From positions 1 to 64,000 of the forward strand of contig NZ_CALPDD010000005.1 of assembly GCF_943193205.1 (NCBI RefSeq): 64,000 nucleotides of DNA, given 5' to 3'. The DNA is from Alistipes muris (GTDB lineage: Bacteria; Bacteroidota; Bacteroidia; Bacteroidales; Rikenellaceae). The notes under the pieces are model-generated. The model worked only from the letters and a program-made list of their open reading frames with translations. It did no database searches and was not told the origin of the DNA. Position 1 is the stretch's first letter. Each line of letters begins with the position of its first letter. Shown piece after piece: positions 15,907 through 24,028 of this stretch. Position numbers and translations under genes: made by a program.

Positions 15907-17031
15907 TTATAATTCCGGAATCCGGTTTACTGCTTCACGCTTCTTCGCATCCATAATCTGCGCATAGACCTGCGTCGTTTTCAGTTCGCGGTGGCCGAGG
16001 AGCTTCGACACGGTGTAGATTTCCGTGCCGAGCGAGAGTTGCAGCACGGCGAACGTGTGCCGTCCGCAGTGGAACGTAATGTGTTTCGTAATGCCCGCTT
16101 TCAGACACCACTCGCGCAGAGCGAGGTTGTGCCATGCGGAGTATTTCAGTCCGGCGAAGACCCGCTCGTCGGCCTTGCCGCGCTGGCCCATGTAGCGCAC
16201 GGCTTGGCCGGTAATGTCGAGGTATTCCAGCCCTTTGGTCTTTTTCTGCCGGAAGACGATGCGAGTACCGCCGTCGAACTCCTGCACCTCGGCCCACGTC
16301 AGTTTGTTGATGTCGCTCCAGCGCATGCCGGTCAGGCACGAGAAGAGGAACGCGTCTTTCAGTACGGGATACGGACACGCCGTTTTGGCGAGGCGCTGCA
16401 ACTCGTCGAAAGTCAGGTATTCGCGATGCACGTCCTCGACATGCGCGGGTTTGACCGACATGGCGGGCGAGTGGGGGATGATGCCGTCCTCGACCGCTTG
16501 GTTCAGCGCGGCTTTGAGTTTGAGGAAATAGCTGCTCTGGCTGTTCGTCGAAAGAGCTGTGCCGCTTTTGGTCTTGGCCTGCTTCGCCAGATAGGTCTTG
16601 AACCCCTCGACGAACTTTTTATCGACCATCTCGAACGTCGTATTCGTTCCGGCGTAGGCGATGAGGTGTTTCAGTGCGCTGTCCCAGTTGCCCCAGTTCC
16701 CCGGCGACTCCTTGCGCTGTTCGATCAGTCCCTTGATGTATTCGACGAGGTTGGTGCGAATTTTATATTTTACGGCGAAGCCATATTGCTCGTTCTGTTC
16801 GGCGAGCAGTCGTTTGGCCTTGACCTTCTCGGCCATTTCGAGGTTGACCTTGTTGTGGTCGCGCTCCAATTTGTTTTTCGGGTCGGTGTAGAGGTAGTAT
16901 TCGAGAGTCTCGAATTTACGGCGATGCTTGATGCGCCCTTCATCGTCGCGGGTGTACCCGTAATAGTATTCCAGCACCAACGAGGTCTTGCCCGTCGAGC
17001 GCTGCGGTTTCTGTCGAATCTTAATTTCCAT
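15907..17031 (-). CDS. Tyrosine recombinase with full catalytic set (island 1 right)
   Basis: A 374-residue recombinase. The N-terminal arm domain (MEIKIRQKPQRSTGKTSL to about 100) and SAM-like core-binding domain precede a catalytic domain with TGMRWSDI (Arg I), a Lys in RQKKTKG, HCGRHTFA (HxxR), LGHRELK (His) and TTQVYAQI (Tyr nucleophile). Unlike the recombinases at 11275 and 44552 it keeps the first Arg, so it belongs to another branch. It reads inwards from the right edge, 14 nt upstream of the RhuM gene. It may be the integrase of a separate small element. Confidence 0.93.
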   Translation of the reverse strand: MEIKIRQKPQRSTGKTSLVLEYYYGYTRDDEGRIKHRRKFETLEYYLYTDPKNKLERDHNKVNLEMAEKVKAKRLLAEQNEQYGFAVKYKIRTNLVEYIKGLIEQRKESPGNWGNWDSALKHLIAYAGTNTTFEMVDKKFVEGFKTYLAKQAKTKSGTALSTNSQSSYFLKLKAALNQAVEDGIIPHSPAMSVKPAHVEDVHREYLTFDELQRLAKTACPYPVLKDAFLFSCLTGMRWSDINKLTWAEVQEFDGGTRIVFRQKKTKGLEYLDITGQAVRYMGQRGKADERVFAGLKYSAWHNLALREWCLKAGITKHITFHCGRHTFAVLQLSLGTEIYTVSKLLGHRELKTTQVYAQIMDAKKREAVNRIPEL

Positions 17032-17058
17032 GCGGTCGAGGTTTTAGGTTCAATTTTT

Positions 17059-17121
17059 TGCAGGTTTTCTCCCTCGGCATAGCACGAACTGCGTTCGGCT
17101 CTGCGCTCGGCTTATCGAAAA
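17059..17121 (-). repeat. Dispersed intergenic repeat, copy A
   Basis: On the minus strand this starts TTTTCGATAAGCCG, continues with AGAGCCGA and TGCCGAGG, and ends near CTGCA. The segment 24940-25002 has the same order of blocks on the plus strand. It lies in the leader between a promoter box and the recombinase start. Confidence 0.6.
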
Positions 17122-17130
17122 CGTGCCGTG

Positions 17131-17138
17131 CAAAGATA
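17131..17138 (-). promoter_or_regulatory. Promoter -7 box TATCTTTG for the right recombinase
   Basis: TATCTTTG on the minus strand matches TAnnTTTG and lies 99 nt upstream of the ATG at 17031. The leader contains the dispersed repeat. Further right, TTTACACCTCGA occurs twice (17159-17170 and 17200-17211). Confidence 0.55.
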
Positions 17139-17238
17139 GAAAAATTTCTTTACACTTTTTTACACCTCGATTACTATGTGTTGTAAATAAGCGGCAAGTT
17201 TTACACCTCGAACGATAAAATGAAGTCGAAATAAAAGT

Positions 17239-17262
17239 CAGTTATTTGTTTATAAATAACTG
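17239..17262 (-). terminator. AT-rich inverted repeat after mnmE
   Basis: CAGTTATTT and AAATAACTG form a perfect 9-bp inverted repeat around GTTTAT. It lies 47 nt past the mnmE stop; the stem is AT-rich and no good T run follows on the minus strand, so it may instead be a protein-binding site at the island border. Confidence 0.4.
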
Positions 17263-17309
17263 AATATATGAATTTTATTTCGATATTTATTCGTATTTGT
17301 TTTATTGGG

Positions 17310-18662
17310 TTACTTTCCGATGCAGAACTTAGAGAAGATGTTGGAGAGGATGTTGTCGGGGATGATGGCGCCGATGCCGGTGATGGACGAGAGGGCGCGG
17401 ATGACGGATCGGATTTCCTCGGCGAGGAGGTCGGAGGGGAGAGCGGATTGGAGCCCGAGGAGGGCGCGGTCGAGAGCGGCTGAAGCCTCGCTGAGAGCTT
17501 GGAAATGGCGGCTGTTGGAAACGACGGTATCGCCGTGGAAAAGCCCCTCGGTGTCGACGGCGCTGCGGAGCGCGCGGCATAACATGTCGGCCCCGGAGCC
17601 GCTGAGGGCGGAAATGCCGATAACGTTGTCGGGCAGAACGAGCGTCGGAGCGGCGTCGGTTTTGTTGATGACGGTGAGGAGGGTCTGGTCTTCGCGGAGC
17701 GGGAAATCGGGGGCGGGAATCGCCCCTTTAATGGTAGTTGCGTCGATCAGATGGATGACGATACGGGCTCGGGCGATGCTTGCGAGAGTGCGTTCGATGC
17801 CCATCTGTTCGAGCCGGTCGTCGGTGGTGCGGATGCCTGCCGTGTCGAGGAACCGGAACACCACGCCGTCGATGTTGGCCTGCTCCTCGATGACGTCGCG
17901 CGTGGTGCCTGCGATGTCGGAGACCAGCGCCCGGTCGTCGTGCAGCAGTCGGTTCAGCAGGGTGGATTTGCCTGCGTTGGGCGCTCCGGCGATGGCCACG
18001 GCGACCCCCTCTTTGAGGGCGTTGCCGAGCGAGAACGAATTGCGCAGCGTGTCGGTTTCGCGGCGGATGCTTTCCATCGTTCGGCGCAGTTCTTCGCGGT
18101 CGGCGAATTCGACGTCTTCTTCCGAAAAATCCAGCTCCAGCTCCAACAGCGACGCGAGGTCGAGCAATTTTTGGCGCAGGCCTTCGAGGGCGGCGGAGTA
18201 GCCGCCGCGCATCTGTCCGGTGGCGAGTGCATGGGCTGCACGCGACGAGGAGGCGATGAGGTCGGCGACCGCTTCGGCCTGCGACAAATCGAGTTTTCCG
18301 GCCAGGTAGGCGCGGATGGTGAACTCGCCGGGCTCGGCCATGCGGGCTCCGGCAGCTTGTGCGAGCCGCAGGATTTCGGAGACGATGTAGGCGGAGCCGT
18401 GGCAGGAAATTTCGACCGAATCCTCCCCGGTGTAGGAATGCGGCGCGCGGAAGACGGTAGCGAGCACGTCGTCGATGGTCCGTTCGCCGTCCATGATGCG
18501 TCCGTAGTGGACGGTGTAGCCCTGGGCTTGGGAAAGGGGAGCGGTTCCCCGGAACAGCCGGTCGCAGAGCGTCAGTGCATCGGGGCCGCTGAACCGGACG
18601 ACGGCGATGGCTCCGCCCGCCGCGGTGGCCGGGGCGACGATGGTGGGCTCCCCGCGTGTCAT
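17310..18662 (-). CDS. mnmE: tRNA uridine-5-carboxymethylaminomethyl GTPase
   Basis: MnmE, with MnmG, modifies the wobble uridine of several tRNAs. The 450-residue protein has the N-terminal folate-binding domain (APATAAGGAIAVVRFSG, then YTGEDSVEISCHG), the G domain with P loop GAPNAGKSTLLN (about 222-233), DTAG switch, NKTD specificity motif, and the C-terminal FCIGK whose Cys is the family hallmark. It is the last gene of the parA-parB-DUF5683-transglycosylase-mnmE cluster, 2 nt after the transglycosylase gene. Confidence 0.97.
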   Translation of the reverse strand: MTRGEPTIVAPATAAGGAIAVVRFSGPDALTLCDRLFRGTAPLSQAQGYTVHYGRIMDGERTIDDVLATVFRAPHSYTGEDSVEISCHGSAYIVSEILRLAQAAGARMAEPGEFTIRAYLAGKLDLSQAEAVADLIASSSRAAHALATGQMRGGYSAALEGLRQKLLDLASLLELELDFSEEDVEFADREELRRTMESIRRETDTLRNSFSLGNALKEGVAVAIAGAPNAGKSTLLNRLLHDDRALVSDIAGTTRDVIEEQANIDGVVFRFLDTAGIRTTDDRLEQMGIERTLASIARARIVIHLIDATTIKGAIPAPDFPLREDQTLLTVINKTDAAPTLVLPDNVIGISALSGSGADMLCRALRSAVDTEGLFHGDTVVSNSRHFQALSEASAALDRALLGLQSALPSDLLAEEIRSVIRALSSITGIGAIIPDNILSNIFSKFCIGK

Positions 18663-18664
18663 GG

Positions 18665-20050
18665 TCAGCGCCGCTCGATGATGAGTTTCTGGCCGATGCG
18701 CAGCCTATTGGCGTTCTTGAGCTTGTTGGAACGCATGATTTGGGCCGTGGAAATGTGGTATTTGTGGGCGATGCCGCTGAGGGTTTCGCCGCTGCGGACC
18801 GTGTGGATGGTGTTGCCCATCTCCGCGCGCTTCTTGTCGATGTTGGCCGGGTTGATGTACTCCTTGAGGTAGGTGGAGTCCTTGGCCATGATTTCCTGCT
18901 CGTGGGCGATATACTGGGCCACCTTGCGCTGCGGCAGAACGAGCGTGTAGGTCTTGGTCGTGGCGGGGATGATGTCGAGCTTGTACTGCGGATTGAGCTG
19001 GCGCAGGGTTTCCATCGGGATGTCGATTGTCGACGCGATCTGTTCGAGGTGCATCAGGCGGTTGATGCGAATCGTGTCGACCGACAGCGGAATGGGGGCC
19101 GCTTCGGGCTCGATGCCGTGGTTGCGGTGGTAGGAATAGGCGTAGGAGGCGCCGATGAACGCCGGAACGTAGCCGCGGGTCTCGCGCGGCAGAAAGTCGT
19201 AGATGTCCCAGAACGAACGGCTCTCTCCGCCCGCACGGGCCAGCGCCTTGTTGACGTTGCCGGGACCGCAGTTGTAGGCCGCGATGGCCAGCGACCACTC
19301 CTTGTAGATGCGGTAGAGGTCTTTCAGATAGCGGCAGGCGGCCTTGGTCGAAAGGATGGGGTCGCAGCGTTCGTCGACCAGCGAATTGACTTCGAGCCCG
19401 TAGCTGCGTCCGGTGGAGGGCATGAACTGCCACAGCCCGGCGGCTCCGGCGTGGGAAATGGCCGTGGACGAAAGTCCCGATTCGATGATGGGCAGGGCGC
19501 GCAGTTCGACGGGCAGCCCTTCCTTGATGAGTTCGTCCTCGATGAGCGGGAAATAGTATTGCGACATGCCGAGGATGCGGCCGATGGTCGAACCTCCGGA
19601 TGCGACGTAGCGGTTGATGTAGCTCCTCACGATGCTGTTGTAGGGGAGCTGGATGGGCGATGCGAGGGCCCGCAGGCGTCCGGTGTAGACCGAATCGGGG
19701 ACGCTGCTTTCGGCGGGGAGCGAATCGACCAGCACATAGGTGTTGAAGAATTCGCGGAACGCCTCGCTGCGTTGCCGTTCGCGCCATTCGGCCACGAGCG
19801 AATCGACCTGCTCGGCGGAGAGCTCCGGAATCACGCAGGCGGGTTCGGGCTCCGGGGTGCTGTCGGCCGCGGTTTCGGCGGCCTGGGGAGTGCTTTGGGG
19901 CTGTACGGGTTCTTCGAGCTGCCATTCCTCGGCTCCGGTCTCGGTCTCGGCGGCCTGCGCAGCAGGGCGGAGGTTGCGCGGCTTGCGGTCGAGGGCGGAG
20001 GCCTGTGCGGCACACAGGCAGAACAGCAGCAGTACGGTCAGTCTTTTCAT
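18665..20050 (-). CDS. MltD-like lytic transglycosylase with LysM domain
   Basis: A 461-residue secreted protein (signal MKRLTVLLLFCLCAAQASA). The SLT domain has the catalytic Glu in IIESGLSSTAISHAG, then GLWQFMPSTGRSYGL and AIAAYNCGPGNVNKAL (about residues 170-285). A LysM domain at the C terminus (TVRSGETLSGIAHKYHIS) binds glycan chains. It cleaves peptidoglycan between MurNAc and GlcNAc. It starts 2 nt after the DUF5683 gene and lies within the par cluster, linking wall remodelling to segregation genes. Confidence 0.94.
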   Translation of the reverse strand: MKRLTVLLLFCLCAAQASALDRKPRNLRPAAQAAETETGAEEWQLEEPVQPQSTPQAAETAADSTPEPEPACVIPELSAEQVDSLVAEWRERQRSEAFREFFNTYVLVDSLPAESSVPDSVYTGRLRALASPIQLPYNSIVRSYINRYVASGGSTIGRILGMSQYYFPLIEDELIKEGLPVELRALPIIESGLSSTAISHAGAAGLWQFMPSTGRSYGLEVNSLVDERCDPILSTKAACRYLKDLYRIYKEWSLAIAAYNCGPGNVNKALARAGGESRSFWDIYDFLPRETRGYVPAFIGASYAYSYHRNHGIEPEAAPIPLSVDTIRINRLMHLEQIASTIDIPMETLRQLNPQYKLDIIPATTKTYTLVLPQRKVAQYIAHEQEIMAKDSTYLKEYINPANIDKKRAEMGNTIHTVRSGETLSGIAHKYHISTAQIMRSNKLKNANRLRIGQKLIIERR

Positions 20051-20052
20051 GA

Positions 20053-21246
20053 TCAGAATTTAAGGCTCATGTTGAATCCGAAAACGGGTCGGTTGCCTCC
20101 GGCCCCGGGCACGTAGGCGTAGTCCACGAGCGGTTCGAGGTTCATGGAGAGGTCGTCCGAAATATCGTAGTCCTTCAGATGGGCGTCGACGTGGGCGTCG
20201 ATGATCTGAAGCGCATAGAGCGCCCCCGTGATGATGATGCAGAGGTCGCGGTTGCGCCGGTAGTTGTTGCGCAGGTTGAGGATGAACGACGCCGAATAGC
20301 GGCCGTGGAACTCGTCGGTCGGGCCGTCGGGGTAGTTCTCGGGGTGGGCGTCGTAGTCGCTGATGAGGTTGTAGGCCTTCTTGAAACGCTGGTAGCCGCG
20401 GTTGTTCCAGTCGATGCAGTAAATCAGCGAGGCGAAGCCGCCCACGACGAAAGGCACCTTCCAGTAGCTTTTGTTGTAGATTTGTCCGGCGCCGGGGAAG
20501 ATGCAGGCCAGCGTCGTGGCTTTCTTGACGTGCGAAACGTCGTTGGTGGAGTAGTTGACCGCCGCGTCGCCGATGAAATAGACGTAGGAGGCGATGGTAA
20601 GACCCAGGTACACCTGCCGCCGGGTGTTGCTGCGAATCATCTTCGATTGCAGGGCGTTGAGCTCGGGCGTGCGGCTCAGGCCCCGGTCGGTCAGCGCGTC
20701 GTACTGGCGTTTGAGCGGCCGGTAGGTGCTGTTTTCGTGGAAGAAAAGGGCCAGCCCCGTGCCGACGGTGCCGTAGAGGATGGGCAGTTTCCAATATTGT
20801 TTGTTGTAGACCTGGCCGTAGCCCGGCAGGACGGTCGAGAGCCAGCATACCTTGGAGAGCGACATGGAATCGCTCATGAACCACCCCTTGCGATAGGGAC
20901 GGGCCGGGAGCCCGGCGGTATCGGTCTTTTCGGCGCCGGCTTCCGCGAACGCACCGCCCGATGCGATCCGTGCGGCGGCGATGGAATCGAGCGTGAACAG
21001 GTCGTCGGTGCGCAGTTCGGTCAGCCGGATCGAATCGGCCCGGAACTCGGCGTCGAACAGCGAATCGAGTTCGGCGGCAAAGGCCGCGTCGGCGAGCGAA
21101 TCGGCCCTGAGCTTCAGCGAATCGGTCCGTGGCATCGTTCCTCCGCGCACGACGGTGCGGGCACCGCGGCGCAGCTGGGCGTCGGCGGGCGTCCACAGGG
21201 CCAGTGCGGCCAGCAGGAGGAGCAGTCGGAACCGGATTCGGGCCAT
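20053..21246 (-). CDS. DUF5683-type membrane protein
   Basis: A 397-residue protein with a signal peptide (LLLLAALALWTPADA), an acidic Ser/Asp-rich linker (residues 40-110) and a C-terminal membrane part carrying two similar motifs, STVLPGYGQVYNKQYWKLP and CIFPGAGQIYNKSYWKVP. That PG(Y/A)GQ(V/I)YN doublet is the DUF5683 signature found beside parAB in Bacteroidetes. Function is unknown. The ATG at 21246 is preferred over upstream starts that overlap parB. It lies 4 nt after parB and 2 nt before the transglycosylase gene. Confidence 0.85.
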   Translation of the reverse strand: MARIRFRLLLLLAALALWTPADAQLRRGARTVVRGGTMPRTDSLKLRADSLADAAFAAELDSLFDAEFRADSIRLTELRTDDLFTLDSIAAARIASGGAFAEAGAEKTDTAGLPARPYRKGWFMSDSMSLSKVCWLSTVLPGYGQVYNKQYWKLPILYGTVGTGLALFFHENSTYRPLKRQYDALTDRGLSRTPELNALQSKMIRSNTRRQVYLGLTIASYVYFIGDAAVNYSTNDVSHVKKATTLACIFPGAGQIYNKSYWKVPFVVGGFASLIYCIDWNNRGYQRFKKAYNLISDYDAHPENYPDGPTDEFHGRYSASFILNLRNNYRRNRDLCIIITGALYALQIIDAHVDAHLKDYDISDDLSMNLEPLVDYAYVPGAGGNRPVFGFNMSLKF

Positions 21247-21250
21247 GGGC

Positions 21251-22123
21251 TCAGGAGCGGGCGGAAAAACGTTCGATGAAACGCTCGATGTCCTTGTCGT
21301 CGGCGAATCCGATGGTAATCTTGCCGCCGCCGTTCTTCGAGCGCTTGATGGAAATCTCCTGCGAGAAGAATTTTTCGAGTTGCTCGACGAGCCGCGAATA
21401 GGTTTCGGGGTACTCCTCGTCGTCGGCATTGGCCGCGGCCGTGGCGGGCTGCTCGGTGAGCGCGCGGACGAGTTCTTCGGCCTGCCGTACCGAAAGGGCT
21501 TTCTTGACGCACTTTTTCAGCATGCGCACCTGCTCCTCGGCGGGGGCTCCGGCGATGGCCTTGGCGTGGCCCATGGAAATCAGCCCCTCCTTGAGTGCCA
21601 GCTGCACTTCGTCGGGGAGCTTCAGCAGCCGCAGGTAGTTGGAGACCGACGAACGCTTCTTGCCGACCTTTTCCGAAAGGGCGTCCTGCGTGAGGTGGCA
21701 TTCGTCGATGAGCCGCTGCATGCCGAGGGCGATTTCGATGGCGTTGAGGTCCTGCCGCTGGATGTTCTCGACGAGGGCCATGGCGTGGAGATTTTCGTCG
21801 TCGACCTCGCGGATGTAGGCGGGCAGGGTCCGGAGGTCGGCACGCTGGGCCGCGCGCCAGCGGCGTTCGCCGCTGATGATGATATATTTGCCGTTGTCGG
21901 ACTTCTTGACCGTGACGGGCTGGATGACGCCCAACTGGCGGATCGAATCGGCCAGTTCGTCGAGCGCCTCCTCGTCGAACTGCGTGCGCGGCTGCGTGGG
22001 GTTGGGGATGATGTCGGCAATGTCGATTTCGGCCATCCGGCTCATGGGCTTGACGCGGGCGTCGAGGGCGTCGGCGCCGAAGATGGCGTCCAGGCCGCGG
22101 CCCAATCCTTTTTGCTGTTTCAT
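21251..22123 (-). CDS. parB: Chromosome partitioning protein ParB
   Basis: A 290-residue ParB starting MKQQKGLGRGLDAIFGAD. The N-terminal CTPase/ParB domain has PNPTQPRTQFDEEAL and GERRWRAAQRADL (the GERRxRA box) with NIQRQDLNAIE; a helix-turn-helix lies at LTQDALSEKVGKKRSSVSNYLRLLKLP. The C-terminal dimer domain ends FIERFSARS. It binds parS and loads SMC. parA lies 17 nt upstream. Confidence 0.97.
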   Translation of the reverse strand: MKQQKGLGRGLDAIFGADALDARVKPMSRMAEIDIADIIPNPTQPRTQFDEEALDELADSIRQLGVIQPVTVKKSDNGKYIIISGERRWRAAQRADLRTLPAYIREVDDENLHAMALVENIQRQDLNAIEIALGMQRLIDECHLTQDALSEKVGKKRSSVSNYLRLLKLPDEVQLALKEGLISMGHAKAIAGAPAEEQVRMLKKCVKKALSVRQAEELVRALTEQPATAAANADDEEYPETYSRLVEQLEKFFSQEISIKRSKNGGGKITIGFADDKDIERFIERFSARS

Positions 22124-22140
22124 GGGGTTGCTATAACGTT

Positions 22141-22908
22141 TTAGCCGTTGTTCTTGTTGCGTTTGAGGAACTCGCGGGCCAGGCTGAGGTAGTTTTCCGA
22201 GCCGATGGCCGTGGCGTCGTACAGCATGACGGGCTTGCCGTGCGAGGGCGCCTCGCCCAACCGGATGTTGCGCTGGATGATGGTGTCGTAGGCCAGTTCG
22301 CCGAAGTGCTCGCGGACCTCGGTGACGACCTGGTTGTTGAGCCGGTTGCGCATGTACATGGTCAGCAGGAAGCCCTCGATGCGGAGCGCGGGGTTGAGCG
22401 AACCCTGCACCTTGCGGATGGTGGCCAGCAGCTTGGAGAGCCCTTCGAGCGCCAGGTACTCGCACTGCACGGGGATGAGCACCGTGTCGGCCGCGGTGAG
22501 GATGTTGACCGTCGTGTAGCCCAGCGAGGGCGAGCAGTCGATGAAGATGTAGTCGAAGCGGTCGCGGACCGAATCGACGATGCGCCTGAGCACGTGGTGG
22601 GCATCCTCCATCTTGGGCAGTTCGGCGTCGGCGGCCACCAGGTCGATGGACGAGGGCAGCAGCCAGAGGTTCTTCACGTCGGGGCTTTCGAGCAGCAGCT
22701 CGGAAGCCTGCCGGGCCCCCGAAATGCACTCGTAGATGCCTTCGAGGTTGATGTCGAAGCCCAGGCCCGAAGTGGCGTTGGCCTGCGGATCGGCGTCGAG
22801 CAGCAATACTTTCTGCCCCAGGAGGGCCAGCGAAGCCGCCAGATTGATGGCCGTGGTGGTCTTGCCCACACCGCCTTTCTGGTTGGCCAGTGCGATAACT
22901 TTTGCCAT
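22141..22908 (-). CDS. parA: Chromosome partitioning ATPase ParA (Soj)
   Basis: A 255-residue deviant Walker ATPase: [26 protein letters not shown] at the N terminus with the KGGVGKTT signature Lys, DADPQANAT, and the Walker B stretch [12 protein letters not shown]. It lacks the N-terminal HTH of plasmid ParA proteins, so it is the chromosomal type. With ParB it segregates the origin region. It heads the five-gene cluster and has its own promoter. parAB usually lies near the chromosome origin, though not always in Bacteroidales. Confidence 0.97.
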   Translation of the reverse strand: MAKVIALANQKGGVGKTTTAINLAASLALLGQKVLLLDADPQANATSGLGFDINLEGIYECISGARQASELLLESPDVKNLWLLPSSIDLVAADAELPKMEDAHHVLRRIVDSVRDRFDYIFIDCSPSLGYTTVNILTAADTVLIPVQCEYLALEGLSKLLATIRKVQGSLNPALRIEGFLLTMYMRNRLNNQVVTEVREHFGELAYDTIIQRNIRLGEAPSHGKPVMLYDATAIGSENYLSLAREFLKRNKNNG

Positions 22909-22931
22909 GTTGCAATGGGTTTATAAGCGGA

Positions 22932-22939
22932 CAAATTTA
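22932..22939 (-). promoter_or_regulatory. Promoter -7 box TAAATTTG for parA
   Basis: TAAATTTG on the minus strand matches TAnnTTTG and lies 23 nt upstream of the parA ATG. Confidence 0.6.
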
Positions 22940-23049
22940 ATGAAATTAAATCGAAATCCGCAACCGTTGCCGAAAATTGATTACCTTTGTAGAAGATAAA
23001 CTGCGCCGCGGCAAAAACCGAACAGGTTCGGAACTGCCCCCGGCCCGAC

Positions 23050-23057
23050 TATCTTTG
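23050..23057 (+). promoter_or_regulatory. Promoter -7 box TATCTTTG for the CPBP protease gene
   Basis: TATCTTTG matches TAnnTTTG and ends 42 nt before the ATG at 23100. A second match, TACCTTTG, lies at 22982-22989, so two start sites are possible. Confidence 0.6.
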
Positions 23058-23099
23058 CAGGAAATCAAGGAAGTCGCAAAATTTCGTAACGCATTGCTT

Positions 23100-23969
23100 A
23101 TGACTGACCAAAACCGACAGCCGGAGGCCGGAGGAGCCTTTCCGGTACTCGCTCCCAAGAAACGGTTTCCCGGTGTGGGCGATTTGTTCGCCATGCTGGG
23201 CATCGTGCTGGGCATGCAGGTCGTTGCCGGGGTCGTGCTGACCGTCGGATTTACCTTGGCGGGCTGGGTTCCCGGCCGGCTGAATCCTGCACAGCAGGGT
23301 ATTTTCACCGCACTCGCCTATGTGCTGTCGATGCTCCCGGCCTATCTGGCCGTAATCTGGTATCGGCGTATGCGCGGGGGCGGCGGGCTGCTCGGGCGTT
23401 TTGCGGTCCGGGGGCTGAATCCCGTGTTGCTGCTGTGGGCGTTCGTCTTCATGATGGCGGCAGGCGTGGTCTGCGAACCGTTGCTTTCGTGGCTGCCGGC
23501 TCCGGGCGACCTCGATTACGGTACGGGTCTTTGGGCCGTGCTGACGCTGGTCGTGGCGGCTCCGGTGCTCGAAGAGCTGCTGTGCCGCGGGCTGGTGCTG
23601 GAGTCGCTGCGTACGCGTTTCGGCGTCGTGGCGGCGTGGTTGCTGTCGTCGCTCTTTTTCGGGGTGCTGCACCTCCAGCCCATGCTGGTGGTCAACGCCT
23701 TCATCATCGGACTGATTCTCGGCTATATTTATATGGTCACCGATTCGCTGTGGGCCTCGATGATTCTCCATGCGCTCAACAACGGCATCGCCTATCTGAT
23801 GATGACGAGCGGGCGCGGCGACCTGCTGCTGACCGACATGATCGGCAACCGGACCCTCTACTGGAGTATCTATATAGGTGCGGCGGCCGTCACCCTCGTT
23901 TCGGGCTGGATGGTGTGGCGGACGCTGCGGCGGCTCAAGGACCGGGCGGAAAATCCGGTGTTGGAGTAA
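23100..23969 (+). CDS. CPBP-family intramembrane metalloprotease
   Basis: A 289-residue protein with about seven hydrophobic helices. I chose the ATG at 23100 (MTDQNRQPEAGG); the upstream frame contains the promoter. The Abi/CAAX-type motifs are present in order: EELLCRG (motif 1, Glu-Glu-x3-Arg; near residue 157), FGVLHLQP (motif 2 His) and HALNNG near the end. Members cleave prenylated or other membrane peptides, or act in bacteriocin immunity. The substrate here is unknown. No partner gene adjoins it. Confidence 0.9.
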   Translation: MTDQNRQPEAGGAFPVLAPKKRFPGVGDLFAMLGIVLGMQVVAGVVLTVGFTLAGWVPGRLNPAQQGIFTALAYVLSMLPAYLAVIWYRRMRGGGGLLGRFAVRGLNPVLLLWAFVFMMAAGVVCEPLLSWLPAPGDLDYGTGLWAVLTLVVAAPVLEELLCRGLVLESLRTRFGVVAAWLLSSLFFGVLHLQPMLVVNAFIIGLILGYIYMVTDSLWASMILHALNNGIAYLMMTSGRGDLLLTDMIGNRTLYWSIYIGAAAVTLVSGWMVWRTLRRLKDRAENPVLE

Positions 23970-24008
23970 TAAACGGGGCTTTCCGGCGTTAATGTTTGGG
24001 AAAAAGCC

Positions 24009-24016
24009 TATTTTTG
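24009..24016 (+). promoter_or_regulatory. Promoter -7 box TATTTTTG for the envelope chaperone genes
   Basis: TATTTTTG matches TAnnTTTG and ends 12 nt before the ATG at 24029. Confidence 0.6.
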
Positions 24017-24028
24017 CAACTTGAAACT

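Larger units (their letters stand above)
11149..17300. mobile_element. Island 1: integrated element(s) beside tRNA-Pro
   Basis: The block between tRNA-Pro and mnmE has a tyrosine recombinase gene at each end (11275-12495 reading right, 15907-17031 reading left), two unknown proteins, a RhuM-family gene and an unknown membrane protein. The genes converge at 14257-14277. GC is lower than the flanking core, mainly in the left half. A tRNA-adjacent recombinase is the usual mark of integration. I found no second copy of the tRNA-Pro 3' end near 17.0-17.3 kb, so the boundaries are approximate and the block may be two small or decayed elements. Confidence 0.65.

Noticed and set aside
17159-17211. 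Twofold TTTACACCTCGA as the attachment repeat of the right recombinase
   Set aside because: Both copies lie on the same side of the recombinase gene, 41 bp apart, and no copy was found at the left end of island 1, so they do not bracket an element.
18705-20015. 436-codon minus-strand frame over the transglycosylase gene
   Set aside because: Arg/Gln/His-rich shadow of the real frame, which encodes complete SLT and LysM domains.
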